This document shows, one piece after another, positions 1 to 8,686 of a stretch of 46,827 nucleotides of DNA. The notes under the pieces were generated by a model. The model was not told where the DNA came from and searched no databases. It saw only the letters and a list, made by a program, of their open reading frames with translations. Location of the stretch: contig CAJWFK010000022.1 in assembly GCA_913031125.1 (NCBI GenBank), positions 1 to 46,827 on the forward strand, read 5' to 3'. Numbering within the stretch: position 1 is the first letter of the stretch; each line of letters begins with the position of its first letter. A program made the position numbers and the translations under genes. The stretch is from an uncultured Woeseia sp. (GTDB taxonomy: Bacteria > Pseudomonadota > Gammaproteobacteria > Steroidobacterales > Woeseiaceae).

Positions 1-193
1 TCCCTTGCGTATGTGCATAACGCAGGCGCCCCCATCCCAAAGTTAGCGAGTTCCCTGTAATATCGGGAGCGATGAATTGCAGGGATACAAGGATACCGAA
101 CGTGATCGCAATCAATAATGTGATTAATGCAGCGATACCATGCGCATAAACCAATTGGGTGTCGACCTGCTTACCGGCGGTTGGCTCGGACAT
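1..193 (-). CDS. Heme-copper terminal oxidase subunit I, N-terminal part (cut by window edge)
   Basis: Reading the minus strand from an ATG at 191-193 gives 64 codons open to the window edge. The product has a short polar N-terminus, one hydrophobic helix (about residues 18-45) and then the segment LRYAHTQG near residues 57-64. A first helix followed by L-R-x-x-H-T is the pattern at the start of heme-copper oxidase catalytic subunits of the cbb3-like and related classes, where the His is a low-spin heme ligand. This is recognition of a short motif, so the oxidase class (cbb3-like or another subtype) is not settled. It is divergent from the nitronate monooxygenase-like gene starting at 291. 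It overlaps the longer GTG reading of that gene (159), which is one reason to prefer the later start there. Confidence 0.6.
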   Translation of the reverse strand, partial: MSEPTAGKQVDTQLVYAHGIAALITLLIAITFGILVSLQFIAPDITGNSLTLGWGRLRYAHTQG

Positions 194-290
194 TGCTGTC
201 AATCTGGTTCCTCCATGTATCGCGGCTGGCATTGTACAGATAAGTCTTTTGAGCGGAAATACAAGTGTTAAAGGTAAGGTAATTTTGGGT

Positions 291-1346
291 ATGAGAAAAG
301 GAAAGAGTGTTGCGGCAAAAGCTATTGAGGGGGAAAGTAACGATGACGAGGCGGGCTTGACTGCGACGACTAAAAAGTTGTTAGCAGATTACAATCTAAA
401 ATATCCAATCTTTCAGGCTGCACCAGGGGGGCAGGATCTGGCGATTGCCGTGGCACAATCTGGAGGAATGGGTGCTGTGGCCTTATCGTTTGATTCACCG
501 GATTATGCATTCAAAGTTGTAAATCGCATGATAAATGCGACGAATGGAAATTTTTATGGTAACTACGTACTTTCCGTGCCGCCCAAGTCGCTGGATAGGG
601 CCCTTGAGGCGGGTTGTCCCATTATTCAGTTCTCCTGGGGAATCCCAGGTCAGGGCGTTGTGAACAAGGTGCGTCATGGCGGCGCGAAATTGGGTATTCA
701 GGTTTCCAGTAATCTAGGGGCGAAAAAAGCGCTGTCGTTCGATCCCGATTTTCTTATTTGCCAAGGTATAGAAGCCGGGGGGCACGTTCAGGGGACTTCT
801 TCACTGCTAGAATCGATTGAAGGAATTCTTGAACTGGCAGGTCCGGTACCTGTTTTGGCTGCGGGTGGTATAGCTAATGGCAAAGATATTAGACAGGTGG
901 TGAGCGCTGGAGCAGCTGGAGCGGTTCTCGGTACCAGATTTATGGCTACAAAGGAAAGCGATGCTCATGATGATTACAAGCGAGAACTTATTGCGGCGAA
1001 CGGAAATAGCACTGTCTACACCATTTGCTTTGACAAAGAACCTACATTCGCTTCGGGTACCTGGGATTCTGCGCACAGGGTTCTAAGGAACAGCACTTTT
1101 CAAGAATGGGAGGCAGCCGGTTGCCCACTGAGTGGAAGTAGACCAGGAGAGAACGATGTTGTGGCAACTCATCCGGTCTATGGGGAAACATTGAGATACG
1201 AGACGATGTCCCCGGTGACGGGACATGAGGGCTCCTTGGAGGCAATGGCCCTTTATGCGGGGGAGGGAGTGGGTAAAGTAAAGGATTTACCATCCGCCGG
1301 TGACTTACTGGAGCGACTTTGGAAAGAATTTAAGGCAACACGATGA
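291..1346 (+). CDS. NAD(P)H-dependent flavin oxidoreductase, nitronate monooxygenase family
   Basis: The 351-residue product is an FMN-binding TIM barrel of the nitronate monooxygenase / 2-nitropropane dioxygenase family. These enzymes oxidise nitronates or, in other members, act as flavin-dependent reductases. The family hallmark E-A-G-G-H is present with the likely catalytic His at about residue 165, followed by the phosphate-binding segments AAGGIANG and GTRFMAT. The N-terminal Q-A-A-P-G-G replaces the more usual Q-x-P-M-G, so this is not a close relative of characterised enzymes. I chose the ATG at 291. The frame is open to a GTG at 159, but those extra residues show no family similarity and would run into the divergent oxidase gene. 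Its stop overlaps the next gene by ATGA, so the two are probably translated together. Confidence 0.75.
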   Translation: MRKGKSVAAKAIEGESNDDEAGLTATTKKLLADYNLKYPIFQAAPGGQDLAIAVAQSGGMGAVALSFDSPDYAFKVVNRMINATNGNFYGNYVLSVPPKSLDRALEAGCPIIQFSWGIPGQGVVNKVRHGGAKLGIQVSSNLGAKKALSFDPDFLICQGIEAGGHVQGTSSLLESIEGILELAGPVPVLAAGGIANGKDIRQVVSAGAAGAVLGTRFMATKESDAHDDYKRELIAANGNSTVYTICFDKEPTFASGTWDSAHRVLRNSTFQEWEAAGCPLSGSRPGENDVVATHPVYGETLRYETMSPVTGHEGSLEAMALYAGEGVGKVKDLPSAGDLLERLWKEFKATR

Positions 1347-2416
1347 ATCGCAAGGTTTTGGTTATTTTTATCGGGTTTATATTAGTAGGAAGTTTTATTT
1401 ATCTGCAGCGGGCCACTATTACGGGGCACCTGATGGAGCGAGTTGCAGAACAACGTATCGGCCAAACTTTATTGTCAGAGCTTAATGATGGGTTACACGT
1501 TTTACTTTGTGGGGCAGGCGGGCCGTTGGCGGACCCGAAACGTTCCGGCCCCTGCGTGGCTATTATTGCTGGTGAGACCATAGTCATCGTTGATGCTGGT
1601 TCTGGGGGAAGTCGTCAACTTGCAAGGATGCAAGTGCCTGTCGGTAACATCGACACGCAATTCCTCACACATTTTCATTCTGATCATATTGACGGATTGG
1701 GTGAAATGGCAATGATGCGTTGGATAAATGCAGGTAACGATGCTCCACTTCCGGTGATTGGTCCTATAGGCACAAAAAATGTCGTTAATGGTTTTAATCA
1801 GGCCTACTCAGTTGATTCGGCTTATCGGCATCAGCATCACGGAGACAAGGTTGCTCCGCTGTCGGGGGCCGGGATGACAGCACATGAATTCCAGCCGCCT
1901 GCTGAAGGGGAGATGGTTACCGTTTTTGAGAAAGGGGATTTGTTGGTTAGAGCACTAGCTGTGGATCACCTGCCGGTTGATCCTGCGGTTGCCTATCGTT
2001 TTGACTATAAGGGCCGTTCGGCTCTGATTAGTGGCGATACTAAGAAGTCGACCAATTTAGAGGACATGGCGAATGGTGTGGATCTTCTGGTCCATGAGGC
2101 ACTAGCCCCAAATTTGGTGGCGATAATGAACAATGCCGCAAGGAAAAATGGGAACGCCATTCTTGAAAAAGTAACTGAAGATATAATCGATTACCATGCA
2201 AGTCCTGTTGAAGTTGCAGAAACTGCCGAAGCAGCCAAGGTAGGTCATCTTCTCTATTATCACGTCGTTCCTCCATTGATTGCACCAGGGATGGAGGCCG
2301 CTTTTCTTGATGGGGTTGATGCGGCCTATGACGGCACATACACCGTGGGTGTCGATGGGACCATTATCAGTCTTGCTGCGTATAGTGACGGCATCGAGAC
2401 TGGTAAATTGAAATAA
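1343..2416 (+). CDS. Membrane-anchored metallo-beta-lactamase-fold hydrolase
   Basis: The 357-residue protein starts with one hydrophobic helix (residues 5-20), so it is probably anchored in the inner membrane with the enzyme in the periplasm. The metallo-beta-lactamase fold is clear. T-H-F-H-S-D-H-I-D-G carries H110, H112, D114 and H115, S-G-D-T (230-233) supplies the bridging Asp, and H251 and a late Y-Y-H-V complete the usual ligand set. The arrangement resembles the RNase Z/arylsulfatase-like branch of the fold, whose exported members hydrolyse esters or phosphodiesters. The substrate cannot be told. It overlaps the upstream flavoprotein gene by 4 bases and is followed after 19 bases by an amidohydrolase, suggesting one operon. 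Confidence 0.8.
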   Translation: MNRKVLVIFIGFILVGSFIYLQRATITGHLMERVAEQRIGQTLLSELNDGLHVLLCGAGGPLADPKRSGPCVAIIAGETIVIVDAGSGGSRQLARMQVPVGNIDTQFLTHFHSDHIDGLGEMAMMRWINAGNDAPLPVIGPIGTKNVVNGFNQAYSVDSAYRHQHHGDKVAPLSGAGMTAHEFQPPAEGEMVTVFEKGDLLVRALAVDHLPVDPAVAYRFDYKGRSALISGDTKKSTNLEDMANGVDLLVHEALAPNLVAIMNNAARKNGNAILEKVTEDIIDYHASPVEVAETAEAAKVGHLLYYHVVPPLIAPGMEAAFLDGVDAAYDGTYTVGVDGTIISLAAYSDGIETGKLK

Positions 2417-2435
2417 CGCTAGAGGCCAAATAAAT

Positions 2436-3929
2436 ATGTGCAAAGTGGATTTCTGTCGCAGGATAGTCGCGCCCTTCTTGATGTTAATTGTTTTGTCGGG
2501 TTGTGGCGCGGAGAAACAGCAAATCACTGAGACAGGAATGCTATGTACTTACGAGAGCGGTGCTTCGGATACGCTAGTTATCGGCTCGACATTGTTGCTG
2601 GTTGACGGTGCAATCAGTGATGGCGGCTTGGTAGTCCTTTCATCAGGCAGGATAGGCGATGTTGGTAGCTTCGATGAGCTCGCCACAGCCTTCCCCGAAG
2701 CTTCGCACCTCGATTGCCGGGGTAACACCGTTTTGTCTCCTGGTTGGGTCAATATCCACGAACACCAAGCGTACAGCTATGCGTTTCCTGATCCGAAATT
2801 AAAGGCTGTCTACCACCACCGGGAGGACTGGATACTGGGTCGCAACGATATGCTGCAGCTAGCGGTGCCGGACGATCAGCATTACAACCCTGATGTACCA
2901 ATGACTCATGCACTACTTTCCTGGGTTGAGTTGCGACACCTGTATGCTGGGACGACCACGCTAGGCGGATCTGGTGCGATGCGTGGTCTGGCTCGGAATA
3001 TCGGTGTACCGCGCAACGCAGAGGGGGCGGATGCTGCAGGTTATACGTTTGCCGTGGGCACCGAAGTTTTCCCATTTACACGCAATGCGACTGAGCAGTT
3101 TGCCGGCGTTTGTGGCGTTGATGGTGTATCTAAACTCCTAGCTATCAACGATTCTAATCCGGAGCTTGCCTTTGCCCCGCATGTTGGGGAGGGGAGGAAG
3201 AGTGATTGCACCGCATCTGCAGAAATTGACGCTTACCTCGATTACGTCGCGGAGCAGCATACAAGCCGGCGGCGTTTTGCCGCAGTACATGCAGTTGCAA
3301 CAGGACCGGAGCAGTTTGCACGCTTCGCTGAGTTGGACGTGACACTCGCCTGGGCACCAAGGTCCAACCTTGCCCTTTATGGGGAGACCATTGCTCTGCA
3401 GGAAAGTCAGCACCATGGGGTCCGGCTTGCGCTTGGCACTGACTGGTCCCCGAGTGGATCCTTCAATATGCTAGAGGAGTTCAGCTGTGCCCGCGCGGTC
3501 GCTGATAAAATTGGCGTGGCGCTCGATGACCGTGACCTCTGGCTAATGGCAACACACAACGCGGCGTATGCAGTCGGCATCGATGAGGCTGTTGGCCAAT
3601 TAAAGCAAGGGTATTACGCAGACATCGTTCTACTCAGAAAACAGGAAGGAAAAGACGCCTATGCTGCAGCAGTCAATGCGAGTGCGGCTGATGTGGCTAT
3701 AGTTTGGCTGGATGGCAAGCCAACGTTTTTGGAGTCAGGAATGGCTGCGCAGATGGACCTTGATTCCGATTGTGTGTCGCTCACCGCGGAAGACAAGTTC
3801 CTGTGTGCAGATTTTGAGACAGTGGGTATTACGTGGGAAGACATTCTTGTCATGACTACTGACGCCGTCCCTATCAACGGAGATACGACCGGGCAAGCAC
3901 CCTGTAATGTCGATCATCTTGGGAAATAG
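2436..3929 (+). CDS. Amidohydrolase-superfamily lipoprotein
   Basis: The 497-residue product begins with a lipoprotein signal (hydrophobic run then L-S-G-C, Cys23), so it should be lipid-anchored in the periplasm. It is a metal-dependent amidohydrolase: the first metal motif is H-E-H (108-110), later His residues lie in A-P-H-V-G-E and A-V-H-A-V, and the catalytic Asp is in G-T-D-W-S-P-S. The segment G-x-Y-A-D-I-V-L-L near the C-terminus is the typical return to the small beta domain. Such enzymes cleave C-N bonds in cyclic amides, deaminate rings or remove acyl groups; the substrate is not identifiable. An extra Cys-containing C-terminal tail of about 60 residues is unusual. The gene lies 19 bases after the metallo-beta-lactamase gene and 3 bases before the GNAT gene. 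Confidence 0.8.
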   Translation: MCKVDFCRRIVAPFLMLIVLSGCGAEKQQITETGMLCTYESGASDTLVIGSTLLLVDGAISDGGLVVLSSGRIGDVGSFDELATAFPEASHLDCRGNTVLSPGWVNIHEHQAYSYAFPDPKLKAVYHHREDWILGRNDMLQLAVPDDQHYNPDVPMTHALLSWVELRHLYAGTTTLGGSGAMRGLARNIGVPRNAEGADAAGYTFAVGTEVFPFTRNATEQFAGVCGVDGVSKLLAINDSNPELAFAPHVGEGRKSDCTASAEIDAYLDYVAEQHTSRRRFAAVHAVATGPEQFARFAELDVTLAWAPRSNLALYGETIALQESQHHGVRLALGTDWSPSGSFNMLEEFSCARAVADKIGVALDDRDLWLMATHNAAYAVGIDEAVGQLKQGYYADIVLLRKQEGKDAYAAAVNASAADVAIVWLDGKPTFLESGMAAQMDLDSDCVSLTAEDKFLCADFETVGITWEDILVMTTDAVPINGDTTGQAPCNVDHLGK

Positions 3930-3932
3930 ATA

Positions 3933-4370
3933 GTGATGGTAGCTAAGGTGGACATAGAATTTCGCCTCGGAGATCTGACTTCTTCGGAACAGTCAGTGAT
4001 ATCGGACGGTTTTCGCGCGCATACCGAAGAGCAAGATGCTCCTGAGTACAAGAAAGACCGAGTCAAGTGGCTCGCATTCGATGAGCGAAATGACATCAGA
4101 GCAGTTCTAACTGCGGATATCCTGTGGGACTGGATCTATATCGATGAACTATGGATCTCCTCAAAGTTGCGTGGAGAGGGTCTAGGGCGACAAATGATGC
4201 AGCTTGCCGAGAAGTTTGCAAAATCTCAGAGCCTTCAAGGAGTCTGGCTGTGGACACAGAGCTGGCAGGCAGAAGGTTTCTACAGGCAGCTTGGCTACAG
4301 TCAGTTCACTCGCTTCGACAATTTTCCGGAGGGCCATTCGAGGATTGGCTTTCGAAAAACACTGACCTAG
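3933..4370 (+). CDS. GNAT-family N-acetyltransferase
   Basis: The 145-residue protein has the GNAT layout: a central strand I-D-E-L-W-I-S followed by the acetyl-CoA-binding loop L-R-G-E-G-L-G-R-Q (about residues 77-85), then a long helix and a C-terminal F-Y-R-Q-L-G-Y segment typical of motif B. It transfers an acetyl group from acetyl-CoA to an amine or peptide; the acceptor is unknown. The reading begins GTG-ATG, so either 3933 or 3936 may be used, and there is no strong Shine-Dalgarno. It lies 3 bases after the amidohydrolase and is the last gene of that presumed operon; the tRNA-Gly scar follows about 175 bases downstream. Confidence 0.8.
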   Translation: MMVAKVDIEFRLGDLTSSEQSVISDGFRAHTEEQDAPEYKKDRVKWLAFDERNDIRAVLTADILWDWIYIDELWISSKLRGEGLGRQMMQLAEKFAKSQSLQGVWLWTQSWQAEGFYRQLGYSQFTRFDNFPEGHSRIGFRKTLT

Positions 4371-4545
4371 AGCTGTGTTGAGCTGCGGAAAGATCTCGTT
4401 GGCGTGACCGACCGTTTCTCGCCGTCAGCTGCCATTTAGAAACACAGGATTTAGGCTGAACGAATGCCCGCTATCGGTAAAACCGGACATTCAGCTAGAT
4501 CCGATGTGCGTTAAGCGCCCCAAAGCTGCCGCTTGCCAATCTCTT

Positions 4546-4590
4546 CTTCCCAAGCTGAGGATGAGGGTTCGATTCCCTTCACCCTCTCCA
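4546..4590 (+). pseudogene. 3' fragment of tRNA-Gly(CCC), anticodon loop to CCA
   Basis: The 45 bases run from the anticodon stem to an encoded CCA. The anticodon loop is TTCCCAA (4547-4553, anticodon CCC), the T-arm is GAGGG-TTCGATT-CCCTT, and the acceptor 3' strand is CACCCTC-T-CCA. This matches the 3' half of bacterial tRNA-Gly(CCC), such as E. coli glyU. No complementary 5' acceptor strand (GAGGGTG) or D-arm lies within 60 bases upstream, and the 5' anticodon stem pairs badly, so it cannot fold into a tRNA. Site-specific integrases typically duplicate exactly this anticodon-loop-to-3'-end segment, so the fragment may be the distal attachment site of an integrated element. The rest of the 4371-4606 gap shows no gene. 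Confidence 0.8.
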
Positions 4591-4606
4591 ATGCGCATGA
4601 TAGGTG

Positions 4607-6196
4607 CTAGTGTCGCATTATGCGGTTAGTATCAAACGGAGATTTGCGCAACCGACCGTCTATTGCGTTTAGATTTGGTCCATATTTTGATAGTAGATCG
4701 GATTGAGTGGAGACCGGAGTGATACACCCCTGTCCTGCTTGGTGCGCTAAAGCTACTTCCAAACGGTTTTCTTGTTCATTTCCCAGTTGGTGTGTGAAAT
4801 CATCGGCAACTTCACATCCCGCAATATTCGCTAACCCATCATCCACTGACGACGGTACAAAGCCATCTGAATAATCCCCGAAACCTTGATCGTTTATTCC
4901 ACGAAATTGAATAGTAAAGTAGGTCGTACCACAGTTGTCGGTGGCATAAAACCCATAAGGCTTGCCGCATGTAGTTGAGCCTATTTGTATTACTTCGACG
5001 CCGATACCACGGAGACCATTTATGACTGCTTCGCTCGCCGAACATGTGTCACCACTGGTTAAGACATAAACCCGAGGCAAGTCCAGGGTCGGGAGTGCTT
5101 GGCCGGATCCCAGCGAAAGGCCGATTGTGGTTTCATAAAAGGGAGTTGGGGCCAGGGCGGCACCAGTCACAGGGTCTGTCGATGGGTGTTTATCGTTAAA
5201 TTGAAGAGTTTCAAAGTTTTTGCCGGCAGTTGCGCTAGCTCCTGCGATCATATATGTGAGTTGGCTGGCTATAGCCAAGTAACCTCCGCCGTTGTATCGC
5301 AAATCCAAGACTAAATCATCGATGCCTGTCCCGGCATTTAGCTCGTTTATGGCGGCAACCAATTCTGCCTCAGCAGGTGCTCGGAAGAAATTAAAAGTTA
5401 TATACCCGATATTACCAGTTGCGGTGTTGATAACCTGCGTATTTTGTACCATGGCATTGGTAATTTCTTGGGAAGTCATGGTGATGGTCCGAACTGTGCC
5501 ATCAAGGTCTTGGATGGTAAATTCGTGTGTCTCCCCAAGCGACGACGGCCATGTGCCGGCATTCAGTGCAGCCACTCCTTCTTCTGAGGTTGTGTTGATA
5601 TCAAAGCCATCCACTTCTAGAACCAAGGCGCCTCGCTCAACGTTGTTATCCGTCGCAGGAGAATTAGGTTCTGTATAGGCCACCACAATTTCTCGGGGAG
5701 GTGTCGCCGATATCAAAGCCCACTCTACGCCATAGCCTGCCGACACACCTCCCTGGGAAAGGTTGTACCATTCAAGGGAATCATAGGTGAAATGAAACTT
5801 ATCCTTTGGTGATCCAGAGGCAGTTGTTTCGAAGGTTCTCAGCTCATCAAAATAATCAAGAGGATTATCGAAATTTTCCGGGTTCTGGTCCGTGATCTCG
5901 TCATACCATAGATATGTGTTATCGCTCCATGACCGCAAGAAATTGTTTTCATCGAGTATTTCCCCTGCGATATCAGGGTAGGAAGATCCTGTTGCAGGGT
6001 CAGTCCCATCTCGCGGATTTTCGCATTTAGCTGCAAACGTACTCTCATCCAGGAAAACACCCTCTTCCCAGCTGGTTGTTGGTGGCGGTGGTGGTGGAGG
6101 AGGAGTGGTTGGCGCGGAATCGGAGTTGCTTCCACCTCCACAACCTCCAAGGATAAGTGAAAGAGAGGCTATTAAACGAAACGACTTATTTATCAT
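4607..6196 (-). CDS. S41-family (C-terminal processing) serine peptidase, lipoprotein
   Basis: The 529-residue protein starts with a lipoprotein signal ending L-G-G-C (Cys19), then a low-complexity linker with eight consecutive prolines. The S41 tail-specific protease domain follows: a PDZ-like region (about residues 150-240), then the peptidase core with L-D-L-R-Y-N-G-G-G and the catalytic Ser388 in C-S-A-S-E and Lys412 in T-C-G-K-P. It probably degrades periplasmic or cell-surface peptides and is lipid-anchored. I chose the ATG at 6196, which has AAGGGA eight bases upstream; the ATG at 6223 has no Shine-Dalgarno and would put nine residues before the signal peptide. Several paired cysteines in the core suggest disulfides. 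Its stop lies 17 bases beyond the tRNA-Gly fragment. Confidence 0.85.
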   Translation of the reverse strand: MINKSFRLIASLSLILGGCGGGSNSDSAPTTPPPPPPPPTTSWEEGVFLDESTFAAKCENPRDGTDPATGSSYPDIAGEILDENNFLRSWSDNTYLWYDEITDQNPENFDNPLDYFDELRTFETTASGSPKDKFHFTYDSLEWYNLSQGGVSAGYGVEWALISATPPREIVVAYTEPNSPATDNNVERGALVLEVDGFDINTTSEEGVAALNAGTWPSSLGETHEFTIQDLDGTVRTITMTSQEITNAMVQNTQVINTATGNIGYITFNFFRAPAEAELVAAINELNAGTGIDDLVLDLRYNGGGYLAIASQLTYMIAGASATAGKNFETLQFNDKHPSTDPVTGAALAPTPFYETTIGLSLGSGQALPTLDLPRVYVLTSGDTCSASEAVINGLRGIGVEVIQIGSTTCGKPYGFYATDNCGTTYFTIQFRGINDQGFGDYSDGFVPSSVDDGLANIAGCEVADDFTHQLGNEQENRLEVALAHQAGQGCITPVSTQSDLLSKYGPNLNAIDGRLRKSPFDTNRIMRH

Positions 6197-6417
6197 GGGA
6201 ATCCCTTTTGTATGGTTAATCATACCGCGTTGTCAGTAAAGAAACAGTGCGCCAGGTGTCCTTAATATTGATCGACTATGAGGGGCTAAATGGGTAGTCT
6301 TCGCAGCCGTGTTCTTACACTTGTTTGTTGTTGCAGGGATTTTGTTTTTAGGGAATCAATTGATTTTTTGTAACGCTTACTTATCTTGAATCTTTGTGAC
6401 GCGGGAGCATCGAACGC

Positions 6418-7332
6418 GTGAGCCAGCCAGATAACAATCAAAACATAGCTGCTTCTAATCGGTATATCAGAAATGGTTTGTTCAATGGAATAGCCGCTTT
6501 TAGTTTGTGGGGTGTTCTCCCGTATTACTTTATTCTGGTGCGAGAGGTATCTCCATTTGTGGTCCTTTTGCATAGAGTGATATGGGCCCTACCTATCATT
6601 ATGATTATTATTCACTCGCGGCGACAATGGCTGGCGATTAGGGATGCTTTCAGGGATCGAAAGATTCTTGCTTACTTGTGTGCCAGCGCTATTATTTTGG
6701 CCGGGAATTGGCTCGTGTACATTGCTTCAGTTCAACAAGGTCAAATTTTTCAGGCAAGTCTCGGTTACTACATTAATCCGTTATTTTTCGCCTTGGCAGG
6801 TGTCCTAGTCATGGACGAGCGACTCAGTACCGCCCAGTTGACTGCGTTCATGTTTGCAACTGTTGGTATTGGAGTGCTTACCGTAAGTGGTGGCCAGTTT
6901 CCATGGATCGCTTTATTCTTGGGTATAAGTTTCACTATATATGGGGTCATCCGGAAAAAGGTGGTCATTGGCGGAATGGAGGGGTTGTTGGTAGAGCATG
7001 CTATTTTGTTCCCCTTGGCTCTTGGTAGCCTGTTAATTTTAGTGGCGAAAGGAACCGTTATTTTCGGCAGCGGAGGTATAGGTTCCACTGCAACCCTGAT
7101 AGCGGCCGGTCCGTTATCGATTCTTCCATTGATGTGTTTTGTTGTTGCCGCACGCCGGCTTACTTTATCAACGATCGGAATACTTCAGTTTATTGGGCCA
7201 ACCCTTATGTTTTTGGTGGCTGTTTTGCAGGGTGAGGAATTGACTGTGCCTCGAATTATTTGCTTTGGTTGTATCTGGATAGCTGTCATACTATTCAGTG
7301 GTGATGCTTGGGCGGCATCTAGACGGCGTTGA
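6418..7332 (+). CDS. rarD: RarD-like EamA/DMT-superfamily transporter
   Basis: The 304-residue protein has about ten hydrophobic helices in two EamA-type halves. The start of helix 1 (N-G-L-F-N-G-I-A-A-F-S-L-W-G-V-L-P-Y-Y-F) is characteristic of RarD, and the central N-W-L-V-Y-I and Q-A-S-L-G-Y-Y-I-N-P-L segments are its most conserved parts. RarD proteins are inner-membrane drug/metabolite transporters of unproved substrate, with chloramphenicol sensitivity reported in Pseudomonas. Translation starts with GTG. It is divergent from the S41 peptidase; the 221 bases between the two start codons carry a 12-bp perfect palindrome at 6354-6365. Confidence 0.8.
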   Translation: MSQPDNNQNIAASNRYIRNGLFNGIAAFSLWGVLPYYFILVREVSPFVVLLHRVIWALPIIMIIIHSRRQWLAIRDAFRDRKILAYLCASAIILAGNWLVYIASVQQGQIFQASLGYYINPLFFALAGVLVMDERLSTAQLTAFMFATVGIGVLTVSGGQFPWIALFLGISFTIYGVIRKKVVIGGMEGLLVEHAILFPLALGSLLILVAKGTVIFGSGGIGSTATLIAAGPLSILPLMCFVVAARRLTLSTIGILQFIGPTLMFLVAVLQGEELTVPRIICFGCIWIAVILFSGDAWAASRRR

Positions 7333-7485
7333 TTTCTTATATAACAACGTTGATTTTCCTTAACTGTCCTTGACATAAACTTTGATTAAAATACGGCGCC
7401 GCGTTCGTATGGCTGTTATTTTGAGGATACGAGGCAAGCTTTTTCTTGGATCCGCGTAAAAGTAGAGCAATTAGGTCTATTTGTT

Positions 7486-8652
7486 ATGAAACGTGAAACA
7501 AAACGTGCATTTTTGATTACCGGTATTTTTGTGTTTGCAATAGCCGGATCCTTTGGCCTGAGTAAGCTCAAACCAGCGCCGGATAAAAAGGAAATGGCCG
7601 CAATGGATCCGCTAGTTGAGGTTTTATCTTTATCGCCCTCGACAGAAACTTTCAGGATTGCAAGCCAAGGCACAGTGAGGCCAAGGACGGAAACAAACTT
7701 AAGTGCCGAAGTATCGGGTTCAATTGTTGCAATCTCCTCTAAGTTTATTGCGGGCGGTGTTTTCTCAGCTGGAGAAGAACTGCTTAGGATTGATCAAACC
7801 AATTATACCGTTGCGGTAGACCAGGCAGCGGCGGTCTTGGCGCAACGACAAATTGAATATGATGGGGCGGCTAAATTACGTACACAGGGTTATCGAGCAG
7901 AATCTGAATACGCGTCCGCTTTGGCGGCACTAGCCGCGGCAAAAGCAGCTCTAGTTAATGCTCAGCGCAATCTCGAAAGGACCCGGATATCGTTGCCTTA
8001 TGACGGGATGGTAAGGGAAAAAGCTGCTGATCTTGGGCAGTACGTTAATCCAGGGAGTCGTCTGGGTATAACTTTTGCCACCGATTATGCCGAGGTTCGT
8101 CTCCCATTAATCGATCAGGACTTGGCATTCGTTGATCTACCGGAGGCCAGTGATATTAGAGATTCCGGAGAAGCCTTAGGCCCATTGGTTTCCCTGAAAG
8201 CAATACAGAGAGGCACACTTCAAACGTGGGAGGCGCGTATTGTGCGGACGGAAGGTGTGGTCGATGAAAAAAATAGAGTTACTTATGCAGTAGCAAGGAT
8301 TATAGATCCATACAATCTGTATGGAACAACCAGCAATTCAACGACACTGCCGATGGGTACATTTGTCGCAGCAGACATCGAGGGGTTAACTGTCACGGAT
8401 GTGGTAAGAATTCCACGAATTACGCTACGGGCTAACAACCAGGTGCTGTTTATAGATCTAGATGACCGCATACGACTGGGCTATGTTGATGTGATGCGAG
8501 CTGATGGGGAATACGCATATTTGCGCGGTAGTTCTTTACCTGAGAAACGAATCAGTACGACAGTGATTGAGTTACCAATAAATGGAATGAAGGTTCGGAC
8601 TAGAGATGCTTCATCCCATGACATGGCTTCCGTTGAGGGGTCCGGCTTGTAA
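7486..8652 (+). CDS. RND efflux system periplasmic adaptor (membrane fusion protein)
   Basis: The 388-residue protein has an N-terminal membrane helix, a split biotinyl-lipoyl-like domain (segments around A-E-V-S-G-S-I-V and L-P-Y-D-G-M-V), a helical hairpin rich in Ala and Gln between them (about residues 105-160), and beta-barrel and membrane-proximal domains. This is the HlyD/AcrA/MdtA layout: it links the inner-membrane pump to an outer-membrane channel. It lies 34 bases before the RND pump gene and is surely co-transcribed with it. The 153 bases before the gene contain a TTGACA hexamer at 7370, but no convincing -10 at the right distance. No TolC-type gene is nearby, so a channel encoded elsewhere would be used. 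Confidence 0.85.
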   Translation: MKRETKRAFLITGIFVFAIAGSFGLSKLKPAPDKKEMAAMDPLVEVLSLSPSTETFRIASQGTVRPRTETNLSAEVSGSIVAISSKFIAGGVFSAGEELLRIDQTNYTVAVDQAAAVLAQRQIEYDGAAKLRTQGYRAESEYASALAALAAAKAALVNAQRNLERTRISLPYDGMVREKAADLGQYVNPGSRLGITFATDYAEVRLPLIDQDLAFVDLPEASDIRDSGEALGPLVSLKAIQRGTLQTWEARIVRTEGVVDEKNRVTYAVARIIDPYNLYGTTSNSTTLPMGTFVAADIEGLTVTDVVRIPRITLRANNQVLFIDLDDRIRLGYVDVMRADGEYAYLRGSSLPEKRISTTVIELPINGMKVRTRDASSHDMASVEGSGL

Positions 8653-8686
8653 CGGGCAACCCTGACTAATCGAGGGAACGACTGAG

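Noticed and set aside
159..290. GTG-started N-terminal extension of the nitronate monooxygenase-like gene
   Set aside because: It would overlap the divergent oxidase gene and has no similarity to the family; ATG at 291 fits better.
7370..7400. TTGACA as promoter of the RND operon
   Set aside because: The hexamer is perfect, but the TAAAAT that follows is only 11 bases away and the 16-18-base positions hold no -10-like sequence.
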